A stretch of 36,203 nt of DNA, taken from contig ONPM01000022.1 of assembly GCA_900319715.1 (NCBI GenBank), forward strand, positions 1 to 36,203, written 5' to 3'. This document shows, in pieces, positions 1 to 7,478 of this stretch. The notes beneath the pieces were generated by a model. It was not told the DNA's origin and searched no databases. It worked only from the letters and a program-made list of their open reading frames with translations. The position numbers and the translations under genes are program-made. The DNA comes from an uncultured Prevotella sp. GTDB lineage: Bacteria; Bacteroidota; Bacteroidia; Bacteroidales; Bacteroidaceae. Each line of letters begins with the position of its first letter. Position 1 is the stretch's first letter.

Positions 1-131
1 AGAAATAAGTAATCATTTGTATAATAAATATGTTCTTATGTTCTTATGTCTAAAAATAAATAGTTCTTTTGTTCTTGCGTCTAAAATATAGTTCTTCTGT
101 ATTAAGTTAAGTATTTTATGTCAATAAGAAA
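1..131. repeat. AT-rich leader with GTTCTTNN octamer repeats
   Basis: No gene is seen. Two near copies of a 24-nt block occur at 32-55 and 63-86, each made of GTTCTTNN, GTTCTTNN and GTCTAAAA, with a further GTTCTTCT at 91-98. The start of the next gene continues the pattern: GTTCTTCT followed by GTC lies at 150-160, inside its signal-peptide codons. No TAnnTTTG promoter box was found here, so the promoter is either upstream of the window or non-canonical. Confidence 0.6.
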
Positions 132-1931
132 ATGAGAAAAATATTCTTTGTTCTTCTGTCAGCATCTCTGTCTGTTTCGACAGCCTTTGCCTGCACAAAC
201 TTCATCGTGGGCAAGAAGGCCAGTGCTGACGGTTCGGTGTTCGTCACCTACAATGCCGACTCCTATGGAGCCTTCATGCCGCTGTATCACTATCCTGCCG
301 CCAAGCATCAGGCAGGCGAGATGCGCAAGGTCTTCGAGTGGGACACGCACAAGTATCTGGGTGACATTCCTGAGGCCGCAGAGACCTATAATGTCATCGG
401 CAACTCTAACGAGTGGCAGGTGACTATCGGCGAGACCACCTTTGGCGGCCGTGAGGAGATGGTCGACTCGACGGGTATCATCGACTACGGTTCACTCATC
501 TATATCGCCCTTCAGCGTTCGAAGACGGCTCGTGAGGCCCTGCTGGTGATGACCTCGCTCGTCGAGCAGTACGGCTATTGCTCTGAGGGTGAGACCTTCT
601 CTGTGGCTGATAAGGACGAGGCGTGGATGTTGGAGATGATGGGCTGTGGCCCTGACCGCACTAAGGAGCAAGGACGCACTGTTTGGGTGGCTGTCCGCAT
701 CCCCGAGAATGCTATTGCTGCCCACGCCAACCAGAGCCGTATCACCAAGTTCCTCGACGGCCGCTATGTGCAGATCAAGGCAAAAGACCTGTTGAATCCC
801 AAAGCCATTGCCAAGGCTTTGCGTAAATCTCAAACCTCAAATCTCAAATCTCAAACCTCAAACCTCAAACCTCAAACCTCAAACCTCAAACCTCAAACCC
901 TCATGCTCTGCTCTGACAATGTCGTGAGTTATGCCCGCAAGATGGGTTGGTTCGAGGGTAAGGATGCCGACTTCTCCTATAACGCTGCCTACGCCAAGCC
1001 CGACTTCTCTGGCCGTCGTTACTGCGAGGCCCGCGTGTGGAGTTTCTTCAACCGATTTGCAGATGACTTCTCTGAGTATGTGCCCTACGCTGCCGGTATT
1101 GAGAAGGACGCCAAGGAGATGCCCCTTTGGATCATCCCCAATAAGAAGGTGACGATTCAGGATATCCGCGATGCCATGCGTGACCACTATGAGGGTACGC
1201 CTTTTGCCCTCGACCAGAAGGGCGACATCGGCGGTGGTATCTTCCAGATGCCTTACCGTCCGTCACCGCTGTCCTTTAAGGTTGACGATGTGGAATACTT
1301 TAATGAGCGCCCCATCTCCACCCAGCAGACTGCCTGGTCGTTTATCTCCCAGATGCGCTCGTCGCTGCCCCGTGAGGTGGGTGCCTGCTTCTGGTTTGGC
1401 AACGACGACGGCAATATGGTGGCCTATACGCCGATGTATTCTTGTATCACCCGTGTGCCGAAGTGCTTCTCCGGCGAGGGCGCTGACGATGTGACCTTCT
1501 CGATGGACAATGCCTTTTGGGTGTGCAACTGGGTGTCGAACATGGTCTATCCACGCTACTCCATGATGTTCCCATCATTAAAAGAAGTGCGCGACTCATT
1601 GGATGCCTCCTATGCCCAACTCCAGCCGGAGATTGAGGCTAAGGCACTGGCGCTGCCAACTGCTGAGGAACGCATCAAACTGCTGACGGACTACAGTTGC
1701 AAGAAGGGCGACGAGATGATCGCCCGTTGGCAGCAACTCGCCTTCTTCCTCATCGTGAAGTACAACGACATCGTCGTGAAGCCCACAGACGAACAGGGCC
1801 GATTCCTCCGCAACAAATTCGGCGGTGGTGCGAAGGTCGTGCGGCCAGGCTTTCCTGATGCCTACGCCCGTGAACTTCTGAATCAGACAGGCACCAAGTA
1901 CCTCGTTCCTAAGGAAGAGAAGAAAGATTAA
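132..1931 (+). CDS. Secreted C69-family dipeptidase
   Basis: Predicted exported N-terminal-nucleophile dipeptidase of family C69 (PepD-like). Residues 1-20 form a signal peptide ending in AFA, followed directly by Cys21 in CTNFIVGKKASADGS. This fits the family rule that an N-terminal Cys, exposed by processing, is the nucleophile. Further family-like segments are TYNADSYG, the GETTFGGREE region and a C-terminal helical part. The length of 599 aa is normal to slightly long. An insertion of about 25 residues with a 7-residue period (QTSNLKP) near residues 233-257 is encoded by a heptanucleotide array and is not expected in the family. It probably acts in the periplasm on short peptides. The next gene starts within a few bases, suggesting cotranscription. 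The substrate is not known. Confidence 0.88.
   Translation: MRKIFFVLLSASLSVSTAFACTNFIVGKKASADGSVFVTYNADSYGAFMPLYHYPAAKHQAGEMRKVFEWDTHKYLGDIPEAAETYNVIGNSNEWQVTIGETTFGGREEMVDSTGIIDYGSLIYIALQRSKTAREALLVMTSLVEQYGYCSEGETFSVADKDEAWMLEMMGCGPDRTKEQGRTVWVAVRIPENAIAAHANQSRITKFLDGRYVQIKAKDLLNPKAIAKALRKSQTSNLKSQTSNLKPQTSNLKPQTLMLCSDNVVSYARKMGWFEGKDADFSYNAAYAKPDFSGRRYCEARVWSFFNRFADDFSEYVPYAAGIEKDAKEMPLWIIPNKKVTIQDIRDAMRDHYEGTPFALDQKGDIGGGIFQMPYRPSPLSFKVDDVEYFNERPISTQQTAWSFISQMRSSLPREVGACFWFGNDDGNMVAYTPMYSCITRVPKCFSGEGADDVTFSMDNAFWVCNWVSNMVYPRYSMMFPSLKEVRDSLDASYAQLQPEIEAKALALPTAEERIKLLTDYSCKKGDEMIARWQQLAFFLIVKYNDIVVKPTDEQGRFLRNKFGGGAKVVRPGFPDAYARELLNQTGTKYLVPKEEKKD
824..900 (+). repeat. Heptanucleotide array CAAAYCT inside a dipeptidase gene
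   Basis: Eleven consecutive 7-nt units (the first is TAAATCT, then CAAACCT or CAAATCT, the last CAAACCC) lie in frame within the C69 dipeptidase. Three units make 21 nt, so the protein shows a 7-residue repeat. Gain or loss of one unit would shift the frame. Confidence 0.95.
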
Positions 1932-1936
1932 CTTTG

Positions 1937-2599
1937 ATGACGACAGAGATACACTCCTGCCCTGAGTTGATGGACGCCATCCAGCAGTTGGGGTTCCTGC
2001 CGCTGCTTGACAGCGGCATCAGGGGCTACTCTGCGGAAGAACTTGTCGACGACGATTGTCGCTATGTGATGCTGCCTGACGGAGGCTGGGACTGGCCGTT
2101 GTGGAAGTGGAAGGGGCCTGTGGTCACAGATGGCCATTGTGTCTATGGCAAGTTCTTCGCAGGCAAGGCGGGCTTCGTCAGTCGCGACTGGTGGCCAGAT
2201 CTCTGTAACTATCGTCGCAGCAAATATCCTGCTCCACAGGAGGGTTCCATCGAGGAAGCCATCCTGCTGACATTGCAGGAGCACGGCAGTCTCATCACCC
2301 GAGAGTTGCGCGCCGCCTGCGGATTCACGGGACCCAAGATGCGCAGCCGCTTCGACAGTTACATCACCCGTCTGCAGATGGCCTGTCGCATCATCACCGA
2401 AGATTTTGTCTATCCCGTCGACAAGCACAACCGTGAATACGGCTGGGGCTGGTCGTTGCTCACCACCCCCGAACGGCTGTTGGGGCGCGAGGCCTGTCAG
2501 TGTGAGCGCACTCCACAGGAGTCCTTCGACCGTATTTTCGCCCACTTCAAGGCGCTCCTTCCCAATGCTACCGACCGCCAGATCCTCAAACTGATATAA
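1937..2599 (+). CDS. AlkZ-related (YcaQ-like) protein
   Basis: A 220-residue cytoplasmic protein that I match from memory to the short AlkZ-related family. Supporting segments are the N-terminal PELMDAIQQLGFLPLL, a Trp-rich WDWPLWKWKGPVV block, the YGKFFAGKAGFVSRDWWPDL block, and a C-terminal winged-helix-like half with SLITRELRAACGF and FDSYITRLQMACRI. AlkZ/YcaQ proteins are DNA glycosylases acting on bulky or crosslinked bases. This short relative may be a glycosylase or only share the fold. I chose ATG 1937. A TTG lies one codon earlier. It begins 5 nt after the dipeptidase stop and precedes map, so it is probably in an operon. The repair role is an inference. Confidence 0.6.
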   Translation: MTTEIHSCPELMDAIQQLGFLPLLDSGIRGYSAEELVDDDCRYVMLPDGGWDWPLWKWKGPVVTDGHCVYGKFFAGKAGFVSRDWWPDLCNYRRSKYPAPQEGSIEEAILLTLQEHGSLITRELRAACGFTGPKMRSRFDSYITRLQMACRIITEDFVYPVDKHNREYGWGWSLLTTPERLLGREACQCERTPQESFDRIFAHFKALLPNATDRQILKLI

Positions 2600-2669
2600 A
2601 TCATCAAGTTATGGCAAGGCCGGCAGGTGAGTGAGGTTGCAATCGAAAAAGAATCAATAGTTAAGGTAT

Positions 2670-3554
2670 ATGAACGCATTTAAGAAGAAGAGAAGATGGC
2701 ATTGTCTGAGTGGGCAGGAGCCTACGGAGATGGACAAGACCATCATGTATTGGGAGAACAAGGGGAAGGAGGTCCCGACCCGAGATCTCATCAAGACGCC
2801 CGAACAGATAGAAGGCATCCGCCGGGCGGGTGTGGTGAATACGGGCGTGCTCGACGCTGTGGCCGCTGTCATCCACGAAGGGATGAACACGCTGGAAATC
2901 GACCAGATATGCCGCCAATACTGCGAGGAGCACGGCGCCATCCCTGCCTGCCTGAACTATGGCGGCGACGAGGATACGCCCCCGTTCCCGATGTCGGTCT
3001 GCACGAGTATCAACGAGGTGGTCTGTCACGGTGTGCCCAAGGAGGAGGATGTACTTGAAGAGGGCGATATCATCAATGTGGACTTCACCACCATCCTCGA
3101 CGGCTACTACGCCGACGCCAGCCGTATGTTCATCATCGGCAAGACGTCGCCTGAGAAGGAACAACTGGTGCGTGTGGCCAAGGAGTGCCTGGAGATCGGT
3201 ATGGAGGCTGCCAAGCCCTACGGTTTCGTGGGCGACATTGGCCATGCGATAGAGAAACATTGTAAGAAATATGGCTACGGCATCGTGCGCGACCTGGCTG
3301 GTCATGGGGTGGGGAATGCCTTCCATGAGGAGCCCGACGTGAACCACTACGGTCATCGCGGTACGGGCATGCTGCTCGTGCCGGGCATGGTGTTCACCAT
3401 CGAGCCGATGATCAACATGGGCACGTGGAAGGTGTTCATCGATGCCGACGACCCCTATGGCTGGGAGGTCATCTCTGCCGACGAGAAGCCCAGTGCCCAA
3501 TGGGAACATACGCTGCTGATGACAGAGCATGGTGTGGAAATCCTGACATATTAA
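2670..3554 (+). CDS. map: Methionine aminopeptidase, type I
   Basis: Removes the initiator methionine from nascent proteins in the cytoplasm. The pita-bread metalloprotease core is complete. Metal ligands are visible as the two Asp residues in VDFTTILDGYYADASR, the His in GHGVGNAFHEEP, the Glu in FTIEPM and the Glu in WEHTLLMTEHG. The substrate-binding His lies in VVCHGVP. Residues 1-40 are an N-terminal extension (KKKRRWHCLSG, then EVPTRDLIKTPEQI) typical of the long form in Bacteroidetes. It lacks the CxC-type SEC-C motif that some long forms carry. ATG 2670 is chosen because the extension is conserved in relatives as I recall them. The 70-nt gap after the previous gene has no visible promoter. 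Confidence 0.95.
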   Translation: MNAFKKKRRWHCLSGQEPTEMDKTIMYWENKGKEVPTRDLIKTPEQIEGIRRAGVVNTGVLDAVAAVIHEGMNTLEIDQICRQYCEEHGAIPACLNYGGDEDTPPFPMSVCTSINEVVCHGVPKEEDVLEEGDIINVDFTTILDGYYADASRMFIIGKTSPEKEQLVRVAKECLEIGMEAAKPYGFVGDIGHAIEKHCKKYGYGIVRDLAGHGVGNAFHEEPDVNHYGHRGTGMLLVPGMVFTIEPMINMGTWKVFIDADDPYGWEVISADEKPSAQWEHTLLMTEHGVEILTY

Positions 3555-3567
3555 ATATAATAAGTAT

Positions 3568-4566
3568 ATGAAAAGAACGATCTTTACGACTACGGCCCTC
3601 CTGCTGGCCATCACCCTGGTGGCACAGACACGTATCACCAAACGTGCTTATACTCCAGACCCCGCACCTGTAGTATCAGGCGACCGCCTCTATGTGTTCA
3701 CAGGCCACGACCTGGATACGGCTACCTACTTCCGCATGCCAGACTGGCAGGTGTTCTCCACCACCGACATGGAGCACTGGACAGATCACGGCATCGTACT
3801 CTCCACAGCCACCTTCAAGTGGGCCAAGCAGGGCGACAATGCCTGGGCCTCGCAGGCCATCGAGCGCAACGGCAAGTGGTATTGGTATGTGGCCGCTGAA
3901 GACACCACCAAGCACCTGCACGGCATAGGCGTGGCTGTAGCAGACCGTCCTGAGGGCCCGTGGGCAGACCCCATCGGCCGTCCGCTCATCCCTGGCGACT
4001 GGGGATTTATCGACCCCACCGTGTTTATCGACGACGACGGACAGGCCTGGCTCTTCTGGGGGAACAACGGCTGCTGGTATGCCAAACTGAACGAAGACAT
4101 GATCTCTATCGACACCAGTTTTGCCAAGAATGGCATCTGCGACATGCGCCCCATGCTCGACGACGAGGCACAGTTCGGTCCCAAATGCCTGAAGATGGAC
4201 TATCAACTCCATAAGCGCGTGATGAAGACCGGCTTCGAGGAAGCCCCGTGGATCTATAAGATCGGCGATACCTACTTCCTGGAGTATGCCGCTGGCGGCG
4301 TGCCTGAGCACTGGGCCTACTCGACGTCGAAAAGCATCCACGGCCCCTGGCACTATGAAGGCCGTATCACTGATGAGTCGCCAGGCTCGTTCACCATCCA
4401 CGGTGGTACCATCGACTTCAAGGGCAAGTCGTATCTCTTCTATCACGACGGCATCCCCTCTGGCGGCAACGGCTTCCGCCGCAGCACCACCTTCCGAGAA
4501 TTCCAGCGCCAGAAGGACGGCCGCATCCCCAAGATCGACATCTCCGCACCAGCAGAGAAGAAATGA
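3568..4566 (+). CDS. Secreted glycoside hydrolase family 43 enzyme
   Basis: Predicted exported five-bladed beta-propeller glycosidase of family 43, most often an arabinofuranosidase or xylosidase acting on plant polysaccharides. The signal peptide is about residues 1-19 (MKRTIFTTTALLLAITLVA). Candidate catalytic residues follow the family pattern: the base Asp in YTPDPAPVV, the modulating Asp in FIDPTVFIDDDG and the acid Glu in GFEEAPWIYK. WLFWGN and a GPW motif are also propeller-like. The length of 332 aa fits a single catalytic domain with no binding module. It begins 13 nt after map, which is an unusual neighbour for a glycan enzyme, and there is no SusC/SusD pair nearby, so it is not part of a visible polysaccharide utilisation locus. 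Exact specificity cannot be read here. Confidence 0.85.
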   Translation: MKRTIFTTTALLLAITLVAQTRITKRAYTPDPAPVVSGDRLYVFTGHDLDTATYFRMPDWQVFSTTDMEHWTDHGIVLSTATFKWAKQGDNAWASQAIERNGKWYWYVAAEDTTKHLHGIGVAVADRPEGPWADPIGRPLIPGDWGFIDPTVFIDDDGQAWLFWGNNGCWYAKLNEDMISIDTSFAKNGICDMRPMLDDEAQFGPKCLKMDYQLHKRVMKTGFEEAPWIYKIGDTYFLEYAAGGVPEHWAYSTSKSIHGPWHYEGRITDESPGSFTIHGGTIDFKGKSYLFYHDGIPSGGNGFRRSTTFREFQRQKDGRIPKIDISAPAEKK

Positions 4567-4571
4567 CGTTC

Positions 4572-4593
4572 GGCACCATTTAATGGTGGTGCC
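4572..4593 (+). terminator. Possible terminator of the map-GH43 operon
   Basis: A short inverted repeat (GGCACCA and TGGTGCC) lies 5 nt after the GH43 stop codon. There is no strong T-tract, so the call is weak. Confidence 0.35.
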
Positions 4594-4607
4594 TTCTGAC
4601 GTTGTTG

Positions 4608-4729
4608 CTGATGCCTTGCAAGGGTGTCAGAGACGCCAAGTCAGACAGTAAGGGATGCCTGTTATACCCCTATAACAGGCATCCCTTACTCCGTAACAAG
4701 GCATCTCTTACTGTCGTGCAAGGCATCAG
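4608..4729. repeat. Nested palindrome cluster
   Basis: A perfect 20-bp inverted repeat (4647-4666 and 4671-4690) has a CCCC loop. It is enclosed by a perfect 13-bp inverted repeat (4608-4620 and 4717-4729). A competing arm at 4700-4715 matches the complement of 4644-4659 at 15 of 16 positions. The words AAGGCATC and CTTAC recur through the cluster. The transcript could form a very stable cruciform-like RNA. No coding role is evident. Confidence 0.85.
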
Positions 4730-4810
4730 AACGAGTGTTAGTAGGCATCGTTATAAACGATCCCCTTGTTTTGCAAAGTCGGGATGGCAAAATGATGGTT
4801 CTCACTCAGA

Positions 4811-5127
4811 AAACGGTCACGGTCACAGCTGTGACCATGTGACCGCCAGAGTAAAGATGAAAATGTTTTGTAAACAATATTCAGAAAAACGGACACCCTT
4901 GAAGTATATTTGTACACACTTGATTTTCAGCACTTTGCAAATATTCGAGAAAAGACTAAGGAAAGTAGGAGAAAGCAGTAAGGAAAGTCAGAGTTTCATG
5001 CCTATAAACTCTCAGAAAGATGGCATGTTTCTTCGGGAAAGTTACAATGTCCTATAGGTTGTAAACATATTTCGTTTCGCGACAAATCTCTGCGGTCACA
5101 TGGTCACAGCTGTGACCGTGACCGTTT
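4811..5127. mobile_element. MITE-like 317-bp element with 36-bp perfect inverted ends
   Basis: The 36 bases at 4811-4846 are the exact reverse complement of 5092-5127. Each end is itself nearly palindromic, built from GGTCAC half-sites around a central AGCT core. The 245-bp interior has no convincing gene. It contains TTGTAAACA-type words near both ends and a 7-bp hairpin with arms AGAGTTT and AAACTCT. No clear target-site duplication was found, so mobility is an inference. It could instead be a regulatory or RNA-coding element. Confidence 0.6.
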
Positions 5128-5369
5128 CGGTGTCCCACGGCTATTCTTGTGTCACAACGGTAATCTTTGAGTAGATGGCCGGAATGCCTGCAAAAATACA
5201 AATAAGCGAGCAAAGTACAAAATAGAAACTCATTTATTTTTCTTCATTTAACCAAAAGTAGGTATAACTAAATAGTTCTTTCTTGAATGAAATCTACGGT
5301 CGGAAGGTAGGCTGCATCTCGGAAATGAAAATAAATTGTGATTTATTTTGCATTTCGCTCGATTTGCAC
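5128..5369. other. Gene-free spacer before tsaD
   Basis: No credible coding sequence is seen. The first part is unremarkable AT-rich sequence. The last 50 bases hold an inverted repeat and the tsaD promoter, listed separately. Confidence 0.6.
5322..5356. repeat. 15-bp inverted repeat overlapping the tsaD -33 box
   Basis: GAAATG plus AAAATAAAT pairs with ATTTATTTT plus CATTTC, with a TGTG loop and one bulged G. The right arm covers the TTTG at 5347-5350 that serves as -33. Similar AT-rich hairpins before promoters are common in this group, from memory. Confidence 0.65.
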
Positions 5370-5377
5370 TACCTTTG
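5347..5377 (+). promoter_or_regulatory. tsaD promoter
   Basis: TTTG at 5347-5350 and TACCTTTG at 5370-5377 are separated by 19 nt, matching the Bacteroidetes primary sigma consensus (TTTG near -33, TAnnTTTG near -7). Confidence 0.85.
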
Positions 5378-5425
5378 CAGCGGATTTGGAAGAATTTGCT
5401 GATATTATATAATATAATAAGGTGA

Positions 5426-6457
5426 ATGGCTGATAAGAATATATATATATTAGGTATAGAGTCGAGTTGCGACGGCGTCGCAGGCTGTGCATGAGGCTTA
5501 CGGCGGCGTGGTGCCTGAACTGGCATCGAGGGCGCATCAGCAGAATGTGGTGCCTGTGGTGCATGAGGCCATCAAGAGGGCCGGCATCACGAAGGAACAG
5601 TTGTCGGCTGTGGCCTTTACGAGAGGTCCCGGACTGATGGGGTCGCTGTTGGTGGGTGTGAGTTTCGCCAAGGGACTTGCCAGGAGTCTGGGCATTCCGT
5701 TGATAGACGTGAATCATCTGCAGGGGCATGTGATGGCGCATTTTATCCTTGAAGATTCGAGGAATGAGGAAGGAGGAATGAGGAAGGAGAATAGCTCGTA
5801 CCCCCGCACCCCCGCACCTCCGTTCCCCCCTTGCCGTTTCTCTGCCTGTTGGTATCAGGTGGCAACTCTCAGATCGTAAAGGTGAACGCCTATAACGATA
5901 TGGAGGTGCTGGGACAGACGATTGACGACGCGGCAGGCGAGGCGATTGACAAGTGTTCGAAGGTGATGGGGCTGGGCTATCCCGGAGGCCCGATCATCGA
6001 CAAATTGGCGCGTCAGGGTAATCCGAAGGCTTTTAAGTTTGCTGAGCCGAACATCCCAGATCTGGACTACAGTTTCTCCGGTCTGAAGACCTCGTTCCTC
6101 TACTCGCTACAGAAATGGGTGAAGGATGATCCCGACTTCATCGAGCATCATAAGGAGGACATTGCTGCCTCGCTGGAGTGGACGATTGTGGACATCCTGA
6201 TGAAGAAACTGAAGAAGGCGGTGAAGCAGACGGGCATCAAGCATGTGGCGGTGGCTGGCGGCGTGAGTGCGAACAACGGACTGCGCAATGCCTTCTACGA
6301 CGCCCAGAAGCGCTACGGCTGGACGATCTATATCCCCAAGTTCAGTTATACGACGGACAATGCCGCGATGATCGGCATCGTGGGCTACTATAAGTATCTC
6401 GACAAGGAGTTCTGCAGCATCGATGCACCTGCGTTCTCGAAAGTAACGTTTAAGTAA
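5426..6457 (+). pseudogene. tsaD: tRNA t6A synthase TsaD, interrupted by two frame shifts
   Basis: TsaD transfers the threonylcarbamoyl group to A37 of ANN-decoding tRNAs. The start at ATG 5426 gives MADKNIYILGIESSCD, then the frame breaks. Residues normally between IESSC and TASQAVHEAYGG are missing, consistent with a deletion near 50 nt at about 5475. The middle frame (about 5487-5825) carries VPELASRAHQQN with the HxxxH metal ligand region, and GPGLMGSLLVG. A second shift near 5800-5830, equal to one missing base, is needed to continue into FLCLLVSGGNSQI and the normal C-terminus with GGVSANNGLR. The second break lies in an insertion made of GAGGAAK heptamers and ACCCCCGC octamers, in a loop before the conserved FPFLCLLVSGG. 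The gene is universal and essential, so an assembly or consensus error is as likely as true decay. Confidence 0.85.
5759..5829 (+). repeat. Heptamer and octamer arrays inside tsaD
   Basis: Four GAGGAAT/GAGGAAG heptamers (5759-5786) are followed by a decayed unit. Three octamers of the type ACCCCCGC occupy 5800-5823, followed by a run of six C. Together they form a low-complexity insertion in tsaD. Confidence 0.9.
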
Positions 6458-6467
6458 GAATGAATAT

Positions 6468-6591
6468 GTTTACAGTTTACGGTTTACAGTTTACAGATGA
6501 TTACTCTATAGGCGAATCTGTATGCTGTGAAGGGCATAGCGAATGGCTTGCCAAGTTATCATCTGTAAACCGTAAACTGTAAACCGTAAAC
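6468..6591. repeat. Inverted pair of GTTTACR heptamer arrays
   Basis: Four heptamers GTTTACA/GTTTACG at 6468-6495, plus GATGAT, are matched by the reverse complement at 6558-6591. The 34-nt arms agree at 31 positions, and all differences are transitions. The 56-nt centre has its own small stem (TATGC and GCATA). It fills the spacer between tsaD and the pncC homologue. It could form a long hairpin and may act as an attenuator or terminator, though no proof of either is visible. Confidence 0.9.
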
Positions 6592-6607
6592 AAAAAAATA
6601 AAAAAGT

Positions 6608-7123
6608 ATGGATTTTGAAAGTAAGATTACCAGTAGGGATATCAGTGAGATTCTCTGGGATACGGAGAAGACGGTGAGTACGGCAGAGAGTTGCACGGGC
6701 GGAAAAATCGCTGAGGCGATTATAGCCGTGCCTGGTGCCTCAAAGTATTTCAAAGGTGGTATCATCTCGTACGTCAATGAGATCAAGGAGCGTCTGCTCG
6801 GTGTAGACCATCAGTTGCTGGAGGAGAAGACCGCCGTGTGTGAGGAGGTGGCCATCGCCATGGTGAAGGGTGCCTGCAAGGCCCTGCAGACAGACTATGC
6901 CATCGCCGCAACAGGCCTTGCAGGTCCTACGGGAGGTACGAAGGACATCCCTGTGGGCACCATCTGGCTGGCATGTGGAAAGCCTGATCGGGTGGTGACG
7001 ATGAAAGTGGAGGAAGATCACGGCCGTGACATCAATCTGGCCATCGCCACAAACCATGCCATGGAACTCTTTTTGAACTTCCTGAAGGAAGAAAATGAGC
7101 CTCGTCCGGTTCGTGAAGGTTAA
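6608..7123 (+). CDS. pncC: Nicotinamide-nucleotide amidase (CinA C-terminal domain)
   Basis: A stand-alone CinA C-terminal domain of 171 aa. The family deamidates nicotinamide mononucleotide to nicotinate mononucleotide in the pyridine nucleotide salvage cycle. The conserved STAESCTGGKIAEAI block with the catalytic Ser-Cys region is at residues 24-38. It is followed by the family segments FKGGIISYVNEIKERLLGV, AIAATGLAGPTGG and PVGTIWLA. The N-terminal molybdopterin-binding-like COG1058 domain found in full CinA is absent, as in many bacteria. It follows tsaD after the heptamer hairpin and has no clear promoter of its own, so it may depend on the tsaD promoter. The amidase activity is known for the family, not shown here. 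Confidence 0.92.
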   Translation: MDFESKITSRDISEILWDTEKTVSTAESCTGGKIAEAIIAVPGASKYFKGGIISYVNEIKERLLGVDHQLLEEKTAVCEEVAIAMVKGACKALQTDYAIAATGLAGPTGGTKDIPVGTIWLACGKPDRVVTMKVEEDHGRDINLAIATNHAMELFLNFLKEENEPRPVREG

Positions 7124-7160
7124 AAAAATATAATTCTTGGCCTTTGCACTCAAACAGTGA

Positions 7161-7190
7161 TTTGAATCTCAATTAAAATGTGTACCTTTG
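7161..7190 (+). promoter_or_regulatory. rpmB operon promoter
   Basis: TTTG at 7161-7164 and TACCTTTG at 7183-7190 are spaced 18 nt apart, 52 nt before the rpmB start. Confidence 0.85.
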
Positions 7191-7241
7191 CACCCTGTTT
7201 GGAATAAGTAAGTGTAAATCACAAGTAAAAAGTAGATAGAA

Positions 7242-7464
7242 ATGTCTAAGATTTGTCAAATTACACAACCTCTTCAGCAAGAAGTTCTACTGGGTAGAAG
7301 AGAATTGCTGGATTAGACTGAAGATCAGTGCTGCCGGTCTCCGTATGATTAATAAGGTGGGACTGGATGCAGCCATCCGTCAGGCCATAGAGAAGGGTTA
7401 TCTGAACTGGAACGATCTGGAGAAAGGTTTCCTCGCCTGGGGTAATGTTGAGAACAATAATTAA
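7242..7464 (+). pseudogene. rpmB: 50S ribosomal protein L28 with internal deletion
   Basis: L28 is a structural protein of the large ribosomal subunit. ATG 7242 gives MSKICQIT, the expected start, but the frame then runs to a stop at residue 26. In another frame from about 7262 the normal remainder is read: [20 protein letters not shown], then [20 protein letters not shown] and a tail ending in NVENNN. About 23 residues of the usual GKKAMVGNNVSHSKHRTKR region are missing, matching a 68-nt deletion that also shifts the frame. The downstream rpmG is intact and has a good GGAGG ribosome site. Losing L28 would be severe, so this is either an assembly artefact or a truly unusual allele. Confidence 0.85.
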
Positions 7465-7478
7465 GGAGGAATAATACA

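Noticed and set aside
824-900. CRISPR-like appearance of repeated units
   Set aside because: The units are 7 nt with no spacers, lie inside a gene, and no cas genes are present.
2661-3641. A 326-codon open frame on the minus strand over map
   Set aside because: It is antisense to a clearly conserved gene and has no domain of its own.
3568-4566. Polysaccharide utilisation locus around the GH43 gene
   Set aside because: No SusC/SusD pair or regulator is nearby, and the GH2 enzyme is about 19 kb away on the other strand.
4602-5057. A 151-codon open frame between GH43 and tsaD
   Set aside because: It runs through the nested palindromes and the 36-bp inverted end, has no recognisable domain, and its composition follows the repeats. 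Treated as non-coding.
5426-6457. Programmed ribosomal frameshifting in tsaD
   Set aside because: The first break removes about 17 conserved residues, which frameshifting cannot restore, and no slippery site with a downstream structure was identified there.
7124-7241. A second promoter from the CCTTTGCAC at 7140-7148
   Set aside because: It lacks the TA of the -7 consensus. The box at 7183-7190 is a full match.
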